This document shows positions 11,385-21,565 of a stretch of 64,000 nucleotides of DNA, piece by piece. The notes beneath the pieces were generated by a model. The model was given only the letters and a program-made list of their open reading frames with translations, made no database searches and had not been told where the DNA came from. The stretch is from positions 59,909,760 to 59,973,759 of the forward strand of contig CM057005.1 in assembly GCA_029891345.1 (NCBI GenBank), in the 5' to 3' direction. This DNA comes from Dryococelus australis. Taxonomy: Eukaryota > Arthropoda > Insecta > Phasmatodea > Phasmatidae. The first letter of the stretch is position 1. Each line of letters opens with the position of its first letter. The position numbers and the translations under genes are program-made.

Positions 11385-13075
11385 TTACCTAGTCAGTTCT
11401 TCATTCAAACATTATTTTGTAAGTTGAATGATGCTGTTCTCTTGACGTGCAACCCAACACAGGAAGAATGGTTATATAACATTTAGTGGAATATGTAGAC
11501 TAGAAATAAAATGTTAGATGAACTTAGCGACGTTAGTTGTTCCACTAATATATTTAAAGCTCGTAAATTTTTAAATTTTACTTTGTATTGTGCATATCGA
11601 AAGGCGTACATACATTCAGTGTTTACTAGTTACGCAATCTTGTTCGCCTGTTCAGAAATTGCGAGGTCGAATTGACATATTAGTTGTGCACGCTAGTGAC
11701 TGACTTATCTATAGGCCTTTAAAAATAAAAAATAAAAAAGAAGTTAGAATTGGTACTATATACAAAATGTTTGATGTGCGCTGAAGGCGTGAAAATTCTA
11801 GTGACATTTCGGCGAGTTCACATTCTTCCAACGTTCTTTGATACACTTTGTTTGGAACAACTTGAAAGAAATGCAATGTGAAAGGTGTTTTAGAACTTAA
11901 CGTCAGTTTTCCGAAAAAGATGTTTCCTATAACAATATCGATGCTTCTTAAAAGATCATCGCTGATTTGAGACGCCACACGCTTAAATTTGTGGTTAGGG
12001 TTTTTTAAAATGCTGTAAACCGTTTTCAAATAACACCACGATATTGTGAAAATTTTCTTCAGGCTGTCAGTTTACAACATTTATAATAGTATTTTCAACT
12101 CAACGTGGATAAAAAAAAAAGAACCATTTGTTTGGGATGTAATTAAGAGCGTCGAACTATTTAGACTATTTTTCTCCTGTTCATTACAGATATGCGTTAC
12201 CCAATGAGAATAACAAACATTTTATTTTCCTCTACCTGCATTCATTATTCCAGATAGACAAGTACTTCATGTGAGAAAAAATTCTAGAATTCATATGATA
12301 TGATCTTGCAAATTTTAATTACTAAAACTTTTTTAAAATTTTTACTGGGTTTATAAATTTACCTCCAGTCATTCAGTGGGCCGATTTCCGAAAGCGAGCT
12401 CAGGATTGTTTCAGGCCGCTTGGATGTTATTATTGTCATTATTTCCAGAAACTCTTTTGTCGGAGAGAGCGACAGCGACAAATTACGGATTTGCTAGCCA
12501 TTTATGTGGACGAAAAAAAAGGTGGCATTTACAGTTGAACCAGCTTTTCCTGCGCCAGCTACGAAGATGTATGGAGAATCCTCTGCTCAGAACTCACGTC
12601 CCAACTTTCAATATGAAAGCAGTCGATCTAACTTTTGTTCATCGGAGGAACCTAGCCGCAGTATTCTTGCACAAACCTACGAATGCAGCGCGTCATTGAA
12701 GACTCCAGTCTCGCACCGATTCTAAAGAATACTCGTCGAAAATAGTAAAATTGGAAAAGGGAAGCTATTCTCCGCAATTTTCAGAAAAGACGGCGAAGGA
12801 ATTTTTGCATGCTGTCCGTTTTCCGTTTCCTTGGGAGCAGATACGTGCCGCAAATTTTACATGTGGTGGGAACAGGATGCGCCAGATGTTACAAACTTTT
12901 GTAGTTTTCTTCCAACTTGGACGTTTTGCCTCGGAATTCAACCGAGCCAAGTGACATTTTGTAGGTAGGAATTTCTGAGGTAAAATTAAGTTATAGTTGA
13001 TTCACGGCTGGTTCGGTGCTTTTGAAAACTCCTTCATTTCACCTTTCAGCACGTAATGTATGGTCTTCCACCGTA
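11382..13075. other. no recognisable gene
   Basis: The frames at 11709-12029 (minus) and 12376-12954 (both strands) reach 107 codons but show no domain, signal or splice structure that I can support. Confidence 0.5.
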
Positions 13076-13592
13076 TCTATACATAGTATGAAACAAGGTC
13101 GCCCGGCCGCATGTGTCTGTGTATTCGGCTAAGGCTTCTAGACTACTTTATGGATTTTAATGCGGCTTCCCCCGTCATTACGAGAATTTCTTGAAGAAGG
13201 TGTGGGTATATAATATATTAATATTTAATGAAAGGATAGTAGCGAAATGTCGACTTTTCTAATTGAGTCGGAAAAAGCAGCTTTTCGGGCGCTTATACGA
13301 CTTACGCTGACTAAAGCATAAGAGATACACCAAATTAAAGTACTACAGAATTGTAGATCTCAAGAAGGTTCAACAAAAGTCCGCGAAAGCAAATGTTTTT
13401 CTTTTAAGGATGACCCACAGTAACAAATTTTGTCTTTTCAAAGTTCACTTTCGAAGACTTTTTGAACACACGGTATTAATCCTATGTTAGTTACCGTAAG
13501 CATTTTGTTATCTGAATTAAACAATGATTGTAGTATATAACTTGCTGTAAATTAACTCCATATTGTAATGCAGGATAGGGGCGTGTCGCTAG
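13076..13592 (+). mobile_element. non-autonomous Helitron, 517 bp
   Basis: Starts TCTATACATAGTATGAAACA after an A (13075) and ends GGGGCGTGTCGCTAG before a T (13593), so both the TC/CTAG termini and the A|T target fit Helitrons. The early block GGATTTTAATGCGGCTTCC resembles the 5' region of a common insect Helitron family as I remember it. The last 10 bases nearly match the end of the Helitron at 8819. No coding frame. Confidence 0.75.
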
Positions 13593-13610
13593 TATGTGAA
13601 TATATTATAT

Positions 13611-14029
13611 ATCCTGTTCACAGTAAACTCAACACTTTTGAAAGCCCCGCTTAAAATATTTTTGTGTGCACATCGCGTGCGTATTGATCCACCGTATGTG
13701 GACATATTGTTGCCATTGACCTAATCACTTTATTCATGCATCGGTAAAATTATTAGAAAAGTAAATATTATACAGATTTGCGCATTCTTAGACTTATACG
13801 CATTTTAAGAAAGGAGAAAGAAAGATTAATCATTTCAGCATTCACGACCATTAAACAAACACTTTTAGTTCAACGTCAAGACATGAAACTACTTTCAGTT
13901 CGCCGTTACCAACTTGACTAAGCACATGCTACTCAGTGTGCTCGTTAAAATACGTGCAGGTTGGAGCAGTGTAATTTTTCAAAGGTTGGTTTATAAATCG
14001 TTTGGTTAACAGCGAACAGCGTATACCGT
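13611..14029 (+). mobile_element. MITE family A, copy 5
   Basis: Begins ATCCTGTTCACAGTAAACTC 18 bases after the Helitron end, with GCCCCGCTTAAAATAT, ACTTTATTCATGCATCGG and CGTTACCAACTTGACTAAGC. The right end is degraded (TTAACAGCGAACAGCG). Confidence 0.8.
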
Positions 14030-14503
14030 TCATCGAATGACTAAAAACCCTTGCGTTGATCGAATGGCGCATTGAAGCTGCTAGGTAACATAAACATGTT
14101 ATTAATACAATAATCCAAGATCGGATCCAAGATCGACACAGAAAACTGTTGCACCATTCGAGTTCAGAGCTGGTCTGGAGATCGAGATGAAGTTCATTTC
14201 GAACCGCCGAAGTTAACGGTTCGAAATCTCGAACGGAGATAAGCAGTCATCGTCAACAAATTTAGTTTGAAAATACGCCAACAGATAGAACTACGATCAG
14301 TTGTTTTCTTGGGAAATTAAAACAACATTATACACAATTTAATATTATTCAGTGAAATTCGTACAACAATAATTCACCTAAAACAGATACAAGTTCGCAC
14401 ATCTGGTTCTATCTACAGTGAAAAATACGCCTACTTCCATGGCGTCATATATTACGAACCAATAGCAAAATTTGTCGCATACTTAGTCTCAATCTCTCAC
14501 TTT

Positions 14504-14650
14504 GGAACCAAGATCGACAAATCGGAGATTCATAATTATTATTTTCGTTGGTGCAGTACTTTCACATAGGAACCAAGATCGATGAATCGGAGATTCAGAA
14601 TTATTATTTTCGTTGGTGCAGTACTTTCACATTGGAACCAAGATCAAACT
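14504..14650. repeat. 65-bp tandem repeat, 2.3 units
   Basis: GGAACCAAGATCGA recurs at 14504, 14569 and 14634. Each full unit contains AATCGGAGATTCA and TTTCGTTGGTGCAGTACTTT. The surrounding 14030-14990 carries no recognisable gene. Confidence 0.9.
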
Positions 14651-14990
14651 AGATCCTGGTTCGGAACTAGGATCATTCGATCTCAGATGAGGGAAGATGT
14701 TGATGCAACCGGGCAGAAATGTCCACACAATCATCTGTATACAATAAGCCCGCGGGAAGGGTATTTTTTCCCCAGAGGTTAAGTCCAGGCGTGTCCAATT
14801 TCCACAACACACATAGTGCAGAGAATAATTTCAAATTTATTAAGCGGTGTCATTAAAAAACAAGTTTATATATTATAATTTTTAAAAATAAAGTCCTTTC
14901 TGTAACTTTCAAAATTTAAAGATTAACACAAAATAATGCTGTAAACTATGCACGACTTTTATTCGATTGTGTGTATATGTCTGGTTGCAT

Positions 14991-15190
14991 ATGATGGAGG
15001 TATTTGTGCCTATTAAAAAAAACACTGTGGCGCTGACGATGCCCCTGGTCTGCTGGTTTTCTCGGTGATTTCCCATTTCCTCCACCTTTGTATTCCAGCG
15101 CTGCTCTATACTCACCTCACTTCACCTTAATCGGCTCTTAAGACCACGATTTTAAGAGCCGCCCAAATCTCTTTGCTCCCTCATTCACTC
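14991..15190 (+). mobile_element. SINE family S2, 5'-truncated, copy 2
   Basis: Only the S2 body is present: GCTGGTTTTCTCGGTGATTT, CTTAATCGGCTCTTAAGACC and TAAGAGCCGCCCAAATC. The tRNA-like head is missing. Confidence 0.75.
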
Positions 15191-15455
15191 ACCGTGGCAC
15201 TGATATAGCATGCGTGCATGTAGTAGTGCTGGAAATTAATTATGTGCATCAACTTCTTTCTCGAATTATTATTTTTTTTATAAAATACGAGGCTCTTTCC
15301 TCTTCGCGATCCAGTAATGGCGTTTACGGTCGGGTTAACCATCCCCTTGGCCTCCGCATTCGCCAGATCTTACTCATTTTGGCCTTTTCCCTACAGTATT
15401 TCTTGGCATATTTCAATTATGTTAACACATATGTGCCCAGCTTGGACTGCTGCGA

Positions 15456-15458
<3 letters not shown>

Positions 15459-15534
<76 letters not shown>
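15459..15534. repeat. AT microsatellite
   Basis: About 38 uninterrupted AT units. Frames of 74-128 codons that cross it are spurious. Confidence 0.97.
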
Positions 15535-15538
<4 letters not shown>

Positions 15539-17036
15539 CTGTGGACGTTACACTTCAGATTATTCAGCAACCTTTGTGGAGGCGGGGAATACAGTTTTAG
15601 CGTCTGCAATGCCACACAGGATGCACGTATCTAAGTTAGTTGAATGCCATAAAAAATACACTCGTGTCTACTCAAGAGCACACCACGTATATAGGCCTAA
15701 GTAACGAAATATGACAATCTACCGATTTCACTTTTTTAAATTGATAAATCTTTAAGTCATCTATTTTGTAAACTATTAGTATATGCTCATTCTTAAAGTA
15801 AGATTATAAGAGTATGTTGCAGTTCTAATTATTCTATTGTCTGAATTTCATATGCGGTGCTTAGAAGTAATAATTTCCAATGCCGTAGCTCCCATGGTTC
15901 TCGGTTTACAATTTAAAAATAAATAAATTTTATGCTTAAGTGCACTTTGCAGTTTGGTGAATGGGTGCCTTTACATGCATGCAATGTAAACTTTTCATTT
16001 TAAAAATAAACAAAAGTTTATTAAGATAAGTCTATTCGTGATTGCATCATAATTAAGGACACGCAATTTTCGTGAAAGTATTTCCTATAAAACATTTAAT
16101 AGGAGCGTCGTTCATTTGCCGCAAATTGCCCCGTGTCTCGGGGGAAAAACGCATTTTCTTTTCTGACCAAGCCAGTCAGAATCAGGTTTCTCCGAAAGTG
16201 ATCTTTTGTGATTTACGGATAAGCACGCACCACAAATGTCGTTCTAAGCTTGAGCGTTTTTTTTTTTATTAATATAACTGGGCAGGAAAATCATGCGCCC
16301 CATAGTTGTAAAATAGAAAATAACACACGCGTGTGAACACACATGCAAGAACGTAAGAACAAGAATGTAATCTCAGAAGACATTATCTCAAAATCACAGT
16401 AGTTAATTAAATAAACAGAAGTTGCGTTCCGTAAATCTTAACGTGCATGTTGCTAACAAATTTGAAGTTGCATGTTGCTACATGTAAACTAGCCAATAGA
16501 ATATTTAACCCGTTCATTCAGTCTATAAACGATCGTGCACACGTTCCGCATGGATGATATTTATGATCGCTACTGTACACGGCGAGACACGACTCTCCCT
16601 TTCAGCTAATCTGACTTGAGAAAAAAAACTACACCGCTTCTACGTGAATGGTTAATTAATGGCAATATCATCTAGCACGCAGCACATTTCTCACGGGTTG
16701 CTTGCATGTAGGCAGGCATGCATGCACGCACGTAAGCAGGCAGAACGCCTGCGTAAGCATGCATGCATGCTTGCGTCCGTCTACGCATGAGTCCATGCAC
16801 AACTGTGGAACACGAACGTGATCTCATGGCCCGAAAACATTTATGTCGCATTCCGGATGGCCTACCTGCGTACAAGCAACTGGGTCAGGTCTGAGTCCCC
16901 ATGGACGGCGCTGTAACCGCAAGGAAATAATGCGTATCGTACAAGGAACACAAAGAGAAAACATGTTTGCAGGGCAGTACTATTGACTGACTAAATTTTC
17001 ATAATATTTTCTCCCCAAAATATCACATCAGCTGAA
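15535..17036. other. no recognisable gene; GCATGC-rich stretch
   Basis: Mostly AT-rich. At 16685-16800 there is a cluster of GCATGCATGC and GCACGCACGTA alternating purine-pyrimidine steps with partial inverted symmetry around 16745. Open frames here are chance. Confidence 0.5.
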
Positions 17037-17280
17037 GCCACGGTCGCTGAGCGATTAGCACGCTCGCCTCCCACCAAGGCGAACCGGGTTCAATCCCCGA
17101 CCGGGTCACCGGATTTTCGCAAGTGGGAATCGTGCCGCACGATGTCGTTGGTCGGCGGGTTTTCTCGGGGTTCTCCCGTTACTCACGCCCCTTCATTCCG
17201 GTACCGCTCCACATTCACTTTAATCACCCTCATCGGCTCTCAAGACCTCGCTGTTCAGAGCCGCCCAAATCTATTCTTTT
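17037..17280 (+). mobile_element. tRNA-derived SINE, family S2, best copy
   Basis: The head folds like a tRNA: A box within TGAGCGATTAGCACGC and B box GGGTTCAATCCCC about 35 bases later. The body follows with GCAAGTGGGAATCGTGCCG, GTTTTCTCGGGGTTCTCCC and TCATCGGCTCTCAAGACC, and ends near AGAGCCGCCCAAATC. The pol III boxes are intact enough to suggest the source family used an internal promoter. It is not a tRNA gene, because the head runs into the SINE body and lacks a clean acceptor stem. Confidence 0.82.
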
Positions 17281-18451
17281 TTCATTATATATTCAGGTCT
17301 ATACACACCTTAAATTACTTTAAGATAAATATTTAGGTGTAAAATATGAATAAATTTACTAAAGTGCTGAAAACAATTACAGTGCATACAAAAAATTTAC
17401 ACAATTGTAACATATGAGCTCAGAAATTGTGCGACAGAGCGGGTGAAGGAATTGTAAATTACCTGCGGAAAAAAGTTTTCCTGTTCTTTTTGTATTACAA
17501 TCGTGTGCGACGTACGACGCGGCTTCCATAACCACGCCAATAATTGTGCACAGAGTGGAAAAGTAGACAGAAATAAAACTGCGTGACTGTTCTGTTTGTG
17601 TGGCGCAACCGTTCTCTCGTTCGCTGTGCGAGGATGCAAAACAGATCTTTTGTGTGATTGGCTACTTGTGTGCCGCGAAGGATGTCCTATTGGCTGAGCT
17701 GCCGGCTGGCGAGTAAGTTACCAGGCGCCTGTTTTTATCGAACTACTTTCTTGCTTGTTCTTGACCAACGGCGCCATTTTACTGTCGTGCGCGACTGGAG
17801 TTCGCAGTACAAGCCCGCTGTTGCGCTTCTGTATTGTGAAATATTCTAAGCCGAACTTTGGGCATAGCGGCGAAGGGACACTTGACGAGCGTGGCAATGT
17901 GGCACCTGTCGTTCCAGCACTTTGAGTCTGTAGCGCTAAAATAGCTCCATGTAGACTAACCCCTCAAGCATGTCGGGAAAGGAGTCCACAGCCCCCCCCC
18001 CCCCCCTTCTCACCTGGCAGTTCCAAAACTGATAGCTGGAAATGAAATATATACATATATAATCTAAGTAGTAGTAGTAGTAGTAGTAGTTTAGTGCCGC
18101 AATATAGGCACAATACAATCATCAACAGAACAGAATGCCAAGAAATTGACCCCCAGGCTGATAGGGGAGTCAGGGTGAAACGCAGGAAAACCGCGCCACT
18201 CTCACCTTCCAGGCAACTTGGTTTAGATAATTTGCAATATGATATTAAAATGTAATCCATAACGGCTGTAATGAGAAATTATTGTGTCAAATAATAGAAT
18301 AAAACAAATTAAAAAAGAAACATCCTACACCCCTTTATTACCCAGAAAGGGCACAGGTATGGGGGTGATAAGAAAAATGCGTGACCGGCCTTTGGCTGGC
18401 CACAAAATAAACTAAAAAATCTGCCGGGGTGTCATTTTACTGATAAGTTTG
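17281..18451. other. no recognisable gene; AGT microsatellite and poly-C run
   Basis: Contains eight AGT units at 18067-18090 and a 14-base C run at 17993-18006. Frames of up to 98 codons cross these repeats and are not convincing. Confidence 0.5.
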
Positions 18452-18863
18452 TATAGGCTTTTCACGGTATAATGAGCAGTTTTGAAAGCACTGCTTAAGA
18501 TCTACTTGTATACACGCCGTGTATTCCTCCGCCTTATTTAAAATTAACATTTCCATGGGCATCATCACTTTATTCATGCGTCGGTCAAGTGAAATTGTGA
18601 AATTATTAGAAAAGTAAATATATTACAAATCTGCTCATACTTGCACTTCGATGCATTAAAAAAAAGACAACGAAAGAAATAATTTTGAGTTACCTAACAC
18701 TTTTTATTCGACGTTAAGATATGGAACTATTTTCTATCCATCGTTACCAACTTTACTGGGCGAATGCCACTCAGTACGCCCGTTAAAATATATGCACGCA
18801 GGGGCAGTGACTTTCTTCTAAGGTTCAATTCTAAAGTGCGCACTTGATCGTGAACAGCCTTTA
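18452..18863 (+). mobile_element. MITE family A, copy 6
   Basis: Begins TATAGGCTTTTCACGGTATA and ends TTGATCGTGAACAGCCTTTA, with all family landmarks in order. It is flanked by TA on each side. Confidence 0.9.
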
Positions 18864-18936
18864 ATAAGTGGAATTTGTCGCAGAAGAACTGATATTCGTG
18901 CAGTGTCTTATACCGCATATTCAAAATAACACCGGC

Positions 18937-19118
18937 AAAGCTTATATGTTGTGCGGGACTGCATACTGATTATTTTTCAAGGTGGAGCCCACGTCCGGAA
19001 AATCATGGTATGGGCGCCGTGGGCCAGTTCTATGGTCGCCACGGTCACCAGATCTGACACCTCACGACTGTTTTATTTGAGATACCATGAAGGGTAAGGT
19101 GTATGAGATTCCTGTACT
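18937..19118 (+). pseudogene. mariner-like transposase fragment
   Basis: The 3' part, from about 19006, reads in one frame YGRRGPVLWSPRSPDL, then TPHDCFI, a stop, and MKGKVYEIPV. This is the region around the last catalytic carboxylate block of mariner/IS630-type DDE transposases. Just upstream, in another frame, QGGAHVR replaces the block that carries the second catalytic aspartate, so that residue is lost. At least one frameshift and one stop are present. An unrelated 272-bp element (19120) interrupts or abuts the 3' end. A DDE transposase cuts and joins transposon ends; this copy is dead. Confidence 0.75.
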
Positions 19119-19119
19119 A

Positions 19120-19391
19120 CACTGTAAAAAAATTCTGGCAAACTTCCTAAATTGTAATGGAAGTATTTAACCTATACAGAATGTGAAAATAATACCACAC
19201 TTCAAGGTGCAGATACAGGAAGGTTTAGCATTGGTACTATACAAACCCGGGAACTTCCATTAGCATTTGACTCTTCCCTGAGCAACTGTAGGAAAGTTAC
19301 CATGAATGTATGGGAAAATAATTTGCCATGCGTGCTTTTTCACTGTAAATATACACTGACATGGTAAATTTACAAATAATTTCTTAGAGTG
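19120..19391 (+). mobile_element. CACTG-ended MITE (family E), copy 1
   Basis: Begins CACTGTAAAAAAATTCTGGC and ends ATTTCTTAGAGTG, imperfect inverted ends. A clear reverse copy lies at 41754-42031. Shared internal blocks include AACTTCCTAAA, ACCTATACA, CCTGAGCAACTGTAGGAA and ATGGTAAATTTACAAATAAT. No coding capacity. I could not settle its target duplication. Confidence 0.8.
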
Positions 19392-19605
19392 CATCAGAGG
19401 AGGACCCTATCGCATGAGTCTACGCAGCGTCTGAACTACCGAGCACACACCACATATGCGCTAATTTCTACACCACTGATGTAGGCCTGTAATCAAGCAA
19501 GGCGTCAACAATTTGTACTCCTTTTGCAATTTGCTGCACAATGTGATGCTCTTGTTGGGTTGGGGGTGGTTTCGAGACACAATGTGGAACATACAATCAT
19601 TATTA

Positions 19606-20147
19606 GTGGGACACCCGAATTTCGCGAAAAGATTTCACGACCAATTGTGTTTTGTAACATTTAAGCTCAGATCAACTTCTTTGATTTGATTATCTTGATG
19701 CTACGTGTTTTAGGCGTCTGGCCCGAGAATCACAGACGCACACTATCAGAGTAACCTAATTCTGATTGGCCAGTCAGGTAAGAAAATATCCTCACGGAGT
19801 CACGCCACCAATAAGTAGAGACTAGAGAACTTCGAGAGTTCATTGACTTGCAGGCTAGACTCTACAGTCTTGTGAACAAATATGGCGATATTAACTGCAC
19901 ATTGGTTGTCTGCTGTCACAGTGGAAGACGACGATTAGACCAGAATTCTCCAGGTGGTGTCAAACACCGCGTGGACCAATGGGTAAAGTTACATTAACAC
20001 ACGTGTTTTTAATTCTAGCTTGTCTAAAAATGAATCCGCGAATTATTCAGATCTCTACCAATAAGCAAAATAAAACGACCGGCACTTCCGCAGTGTACTG
20101 AAATATAGCGTGTACGGAAATCTTTTTGCGAAATTCAGGTGTCCCTA
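19606..20147 (+). mobile_element. hAT-like MITE, 542 bp
   Basis: Inverted ends: left GGGACACCCGAATTTCGCG, right reverse complement TAGGGACACCTGAATTTCGC, both continuing into AAAAGATTTC. The ends resemble those at 48980 and 54942 (TAGGGCCACC then TTCGCGAAAAGATT). I see no convincing 8-bp target duplication, so the hAT assignment is by resemblance only. Confidence 0.7.
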
Positions 20148-20164
20148 ATCGTCATCATTTCCCC

Positions 20165-20228
20165 CAGCTTTTCCGGACGTGGGTCCCCTCTTGAAAAAAT
20201 GATCGCTTTGCCGTCCCGCGCAACATAT
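20165..20228 (-). pseudogene. inverted second fragment of the same mariner-like transposase
   Basis: The reverse complement reads TATGTTGCGCGGGACGGCAA, then TTTTTTCAAG, then CCCACGTCCGGAAAA. This aligns with 18943-19006 at roughly 80-85 percent by eye. The two pieces face each other about 1.2 kb apart with elements E and hAT-like between them. Confidence 0.7.
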
Positions 20229-21278
20229 ACTAAGCGTTGTCGGTGTGTTTTTTTTTTTTTTGTTTAATGTAGACCTAGGCGTGTTTTGGATATTGCCGCA
20301 GGGTTTTTCTTCTCACACGCAACCAAGAACAGCGCGCTCTTATCCTGCACTCCTGAGAAGCAATAACCCAAGGGGGACATGTTTTACTTGCAGGTACTCG
20401 CGAACTATAATTTCGCTGGCTTTCTTTCTTCCCTCATGGCCACGCTGGCAGGAAGCTTCCCTTTCCCAGCGCAATCAAGCTCTCGTCAGGGATGCGGCAA
20501 AACGTCTGGACCACTCTTTCTTTTCTTCTCCAAAACACTGCCTGTCTATTTCCTCGAGGTAATCTTTCGCCGATTCGGTCGCGGACAACAAAAGAACTGC
20601 GCTCAGTGAAACCCTTTCCTTCTCCGATGTGGAAGGCAATAAGACTCCTTCCTTTTTACGGTGGGATATTTTTATTTCCATCCCTGCAGGGACAGTCCGT
20701 TCAAAATATCATTGGCACGGAACTCGACTGCTATCCACTTCCTCACTTCTTTTACCGCGTGGTCAACTTGGACGAAAAGTTCCATCTCAGGAAACCAAAG
20801 TAATCTTTCTTAGTAATGTTCTTTCGAGACGGAAATAGTTTTTAATAGGAATCTGTCGAGCGCGAAAAGTGCTGCAGTACATTCCCTTGGACCATAATGG
20901 TAGTAATATATTTTCCCTCTTGGGTATTTTGTTCTCTGTGAGTGAAAGAACTTCGCTGTGGTTAGAGTCCAGCGAACGCGTTAGTAGAATGATAAAGTAT
21001 GTGTGGGAACAAGAGCGTGGGGGGCGCGGAGCGTCGGAACTGTCCATGCTCTGTCATTCCAGTTCCAGGGGGACCCTTTTTCCGCTCAAAATTTCCCGTT
21101 CTCCCTCGAAAATGTACCGAGCCTCCCACCTGCAAAAACGAACCGCAGAAAGTCATTTTTCGATCATTCGGAAGGATTTCGGAGGCTCGCTTCTCGAGGG
21201 CAGAGAAGTGGCGGCCATATTGGTTTTATAGGTATAGGATATGCCAAATCGATACACAGGGTCCTGATTCAGACCTAA
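20229..21278. other. GC-richer patch with overlapping open frames, no gene recognised
   Basis: Many frames of 60-139 codons on both strands overlap here. None shows a domain, and the frames conflict with one another. A lone GCCATATTGG lies at 21214-21223, ahead of the tandem array that starts at 21279. This could be a diverged exon-bearing or regulatory segment, but nothing supports one strand over the other. Confidence 0.4.
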
Positions 21279-21404
21279 CTGTCAGCCATATTGGTTCTGT
21301 CAGCCATATTGGTTCTGTCAGCCATCTTGGTTCTGTCAGCCATCTTGATTCTGTCAGCCATCTTGATTCTGTCAGCCATCTTGGTTCTTTCAGCCATGTT
21401 AGAT
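21279..21404. repeat. 18-bp tandem array of GCCATNTTG boxes, seven units
   Basis: The units start at 21279, 21297, 21315, 21333, 21351, 21369 and 21387. The consensus is CTGTCAGCCATCTTGGTT, with A or C at the variable site and G or A near the end. Unit 7 is diverged (CTTTCAGCCATGTTAGAT). Each unit carries a GCCAT core, the recognition core of YY1 and its insect counterpart Pho. Because 18 is a multiple of three, the array also stays open in protein frames (VSHLGS-like or WLTEPR-like hexapeptides), which I consider incidental. Confidence 0.95.
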
Positions 21405-21414
21405 GTCGGTTACG

Positions 21415-21433
21415 TTGACCTTTGACCTTGACC
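21415..21433 (-). promoter_or_regulatory. composite nuclear-receptor-like half-site cluster
   Basis: The minus strand reads GGTCAAGGTCAAAGGTCAA. It contains two AGGTCA half-sites spaced by one base (DR1 layout) and a TCAAGGTCA extended half-site of the FTZ-F1/ERR type. It sits 10 bases after the GCCAT array. Function is inferred from motif match only. Confidence 0.4.
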
Positions 21434-21565
21434 ACAGTGATGTTTTACCTTGAATCCAAAACATTCCAAAACATTGATTAAATATATTTAAAAGTTATTA
21501 AAATATATTAGATAAAATTACCCGAAATTACCAAAATATATTTTGAAATATAAAAAAAAAAAAAT

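Noticed and set aside
17037-17112. Possible tRNA gene
   Set aside because: A and B boxes are present, but there is no paired acceptor stem and the sequence continues into a SINE body shared by other copies.
20245-21435. Cluster of 60-139-codon frames as a host gene
   Set aside because: Frames overlap in all directions and none has a recognisable domain; the terminal hexapeptide repeats come from the 18-bp array.
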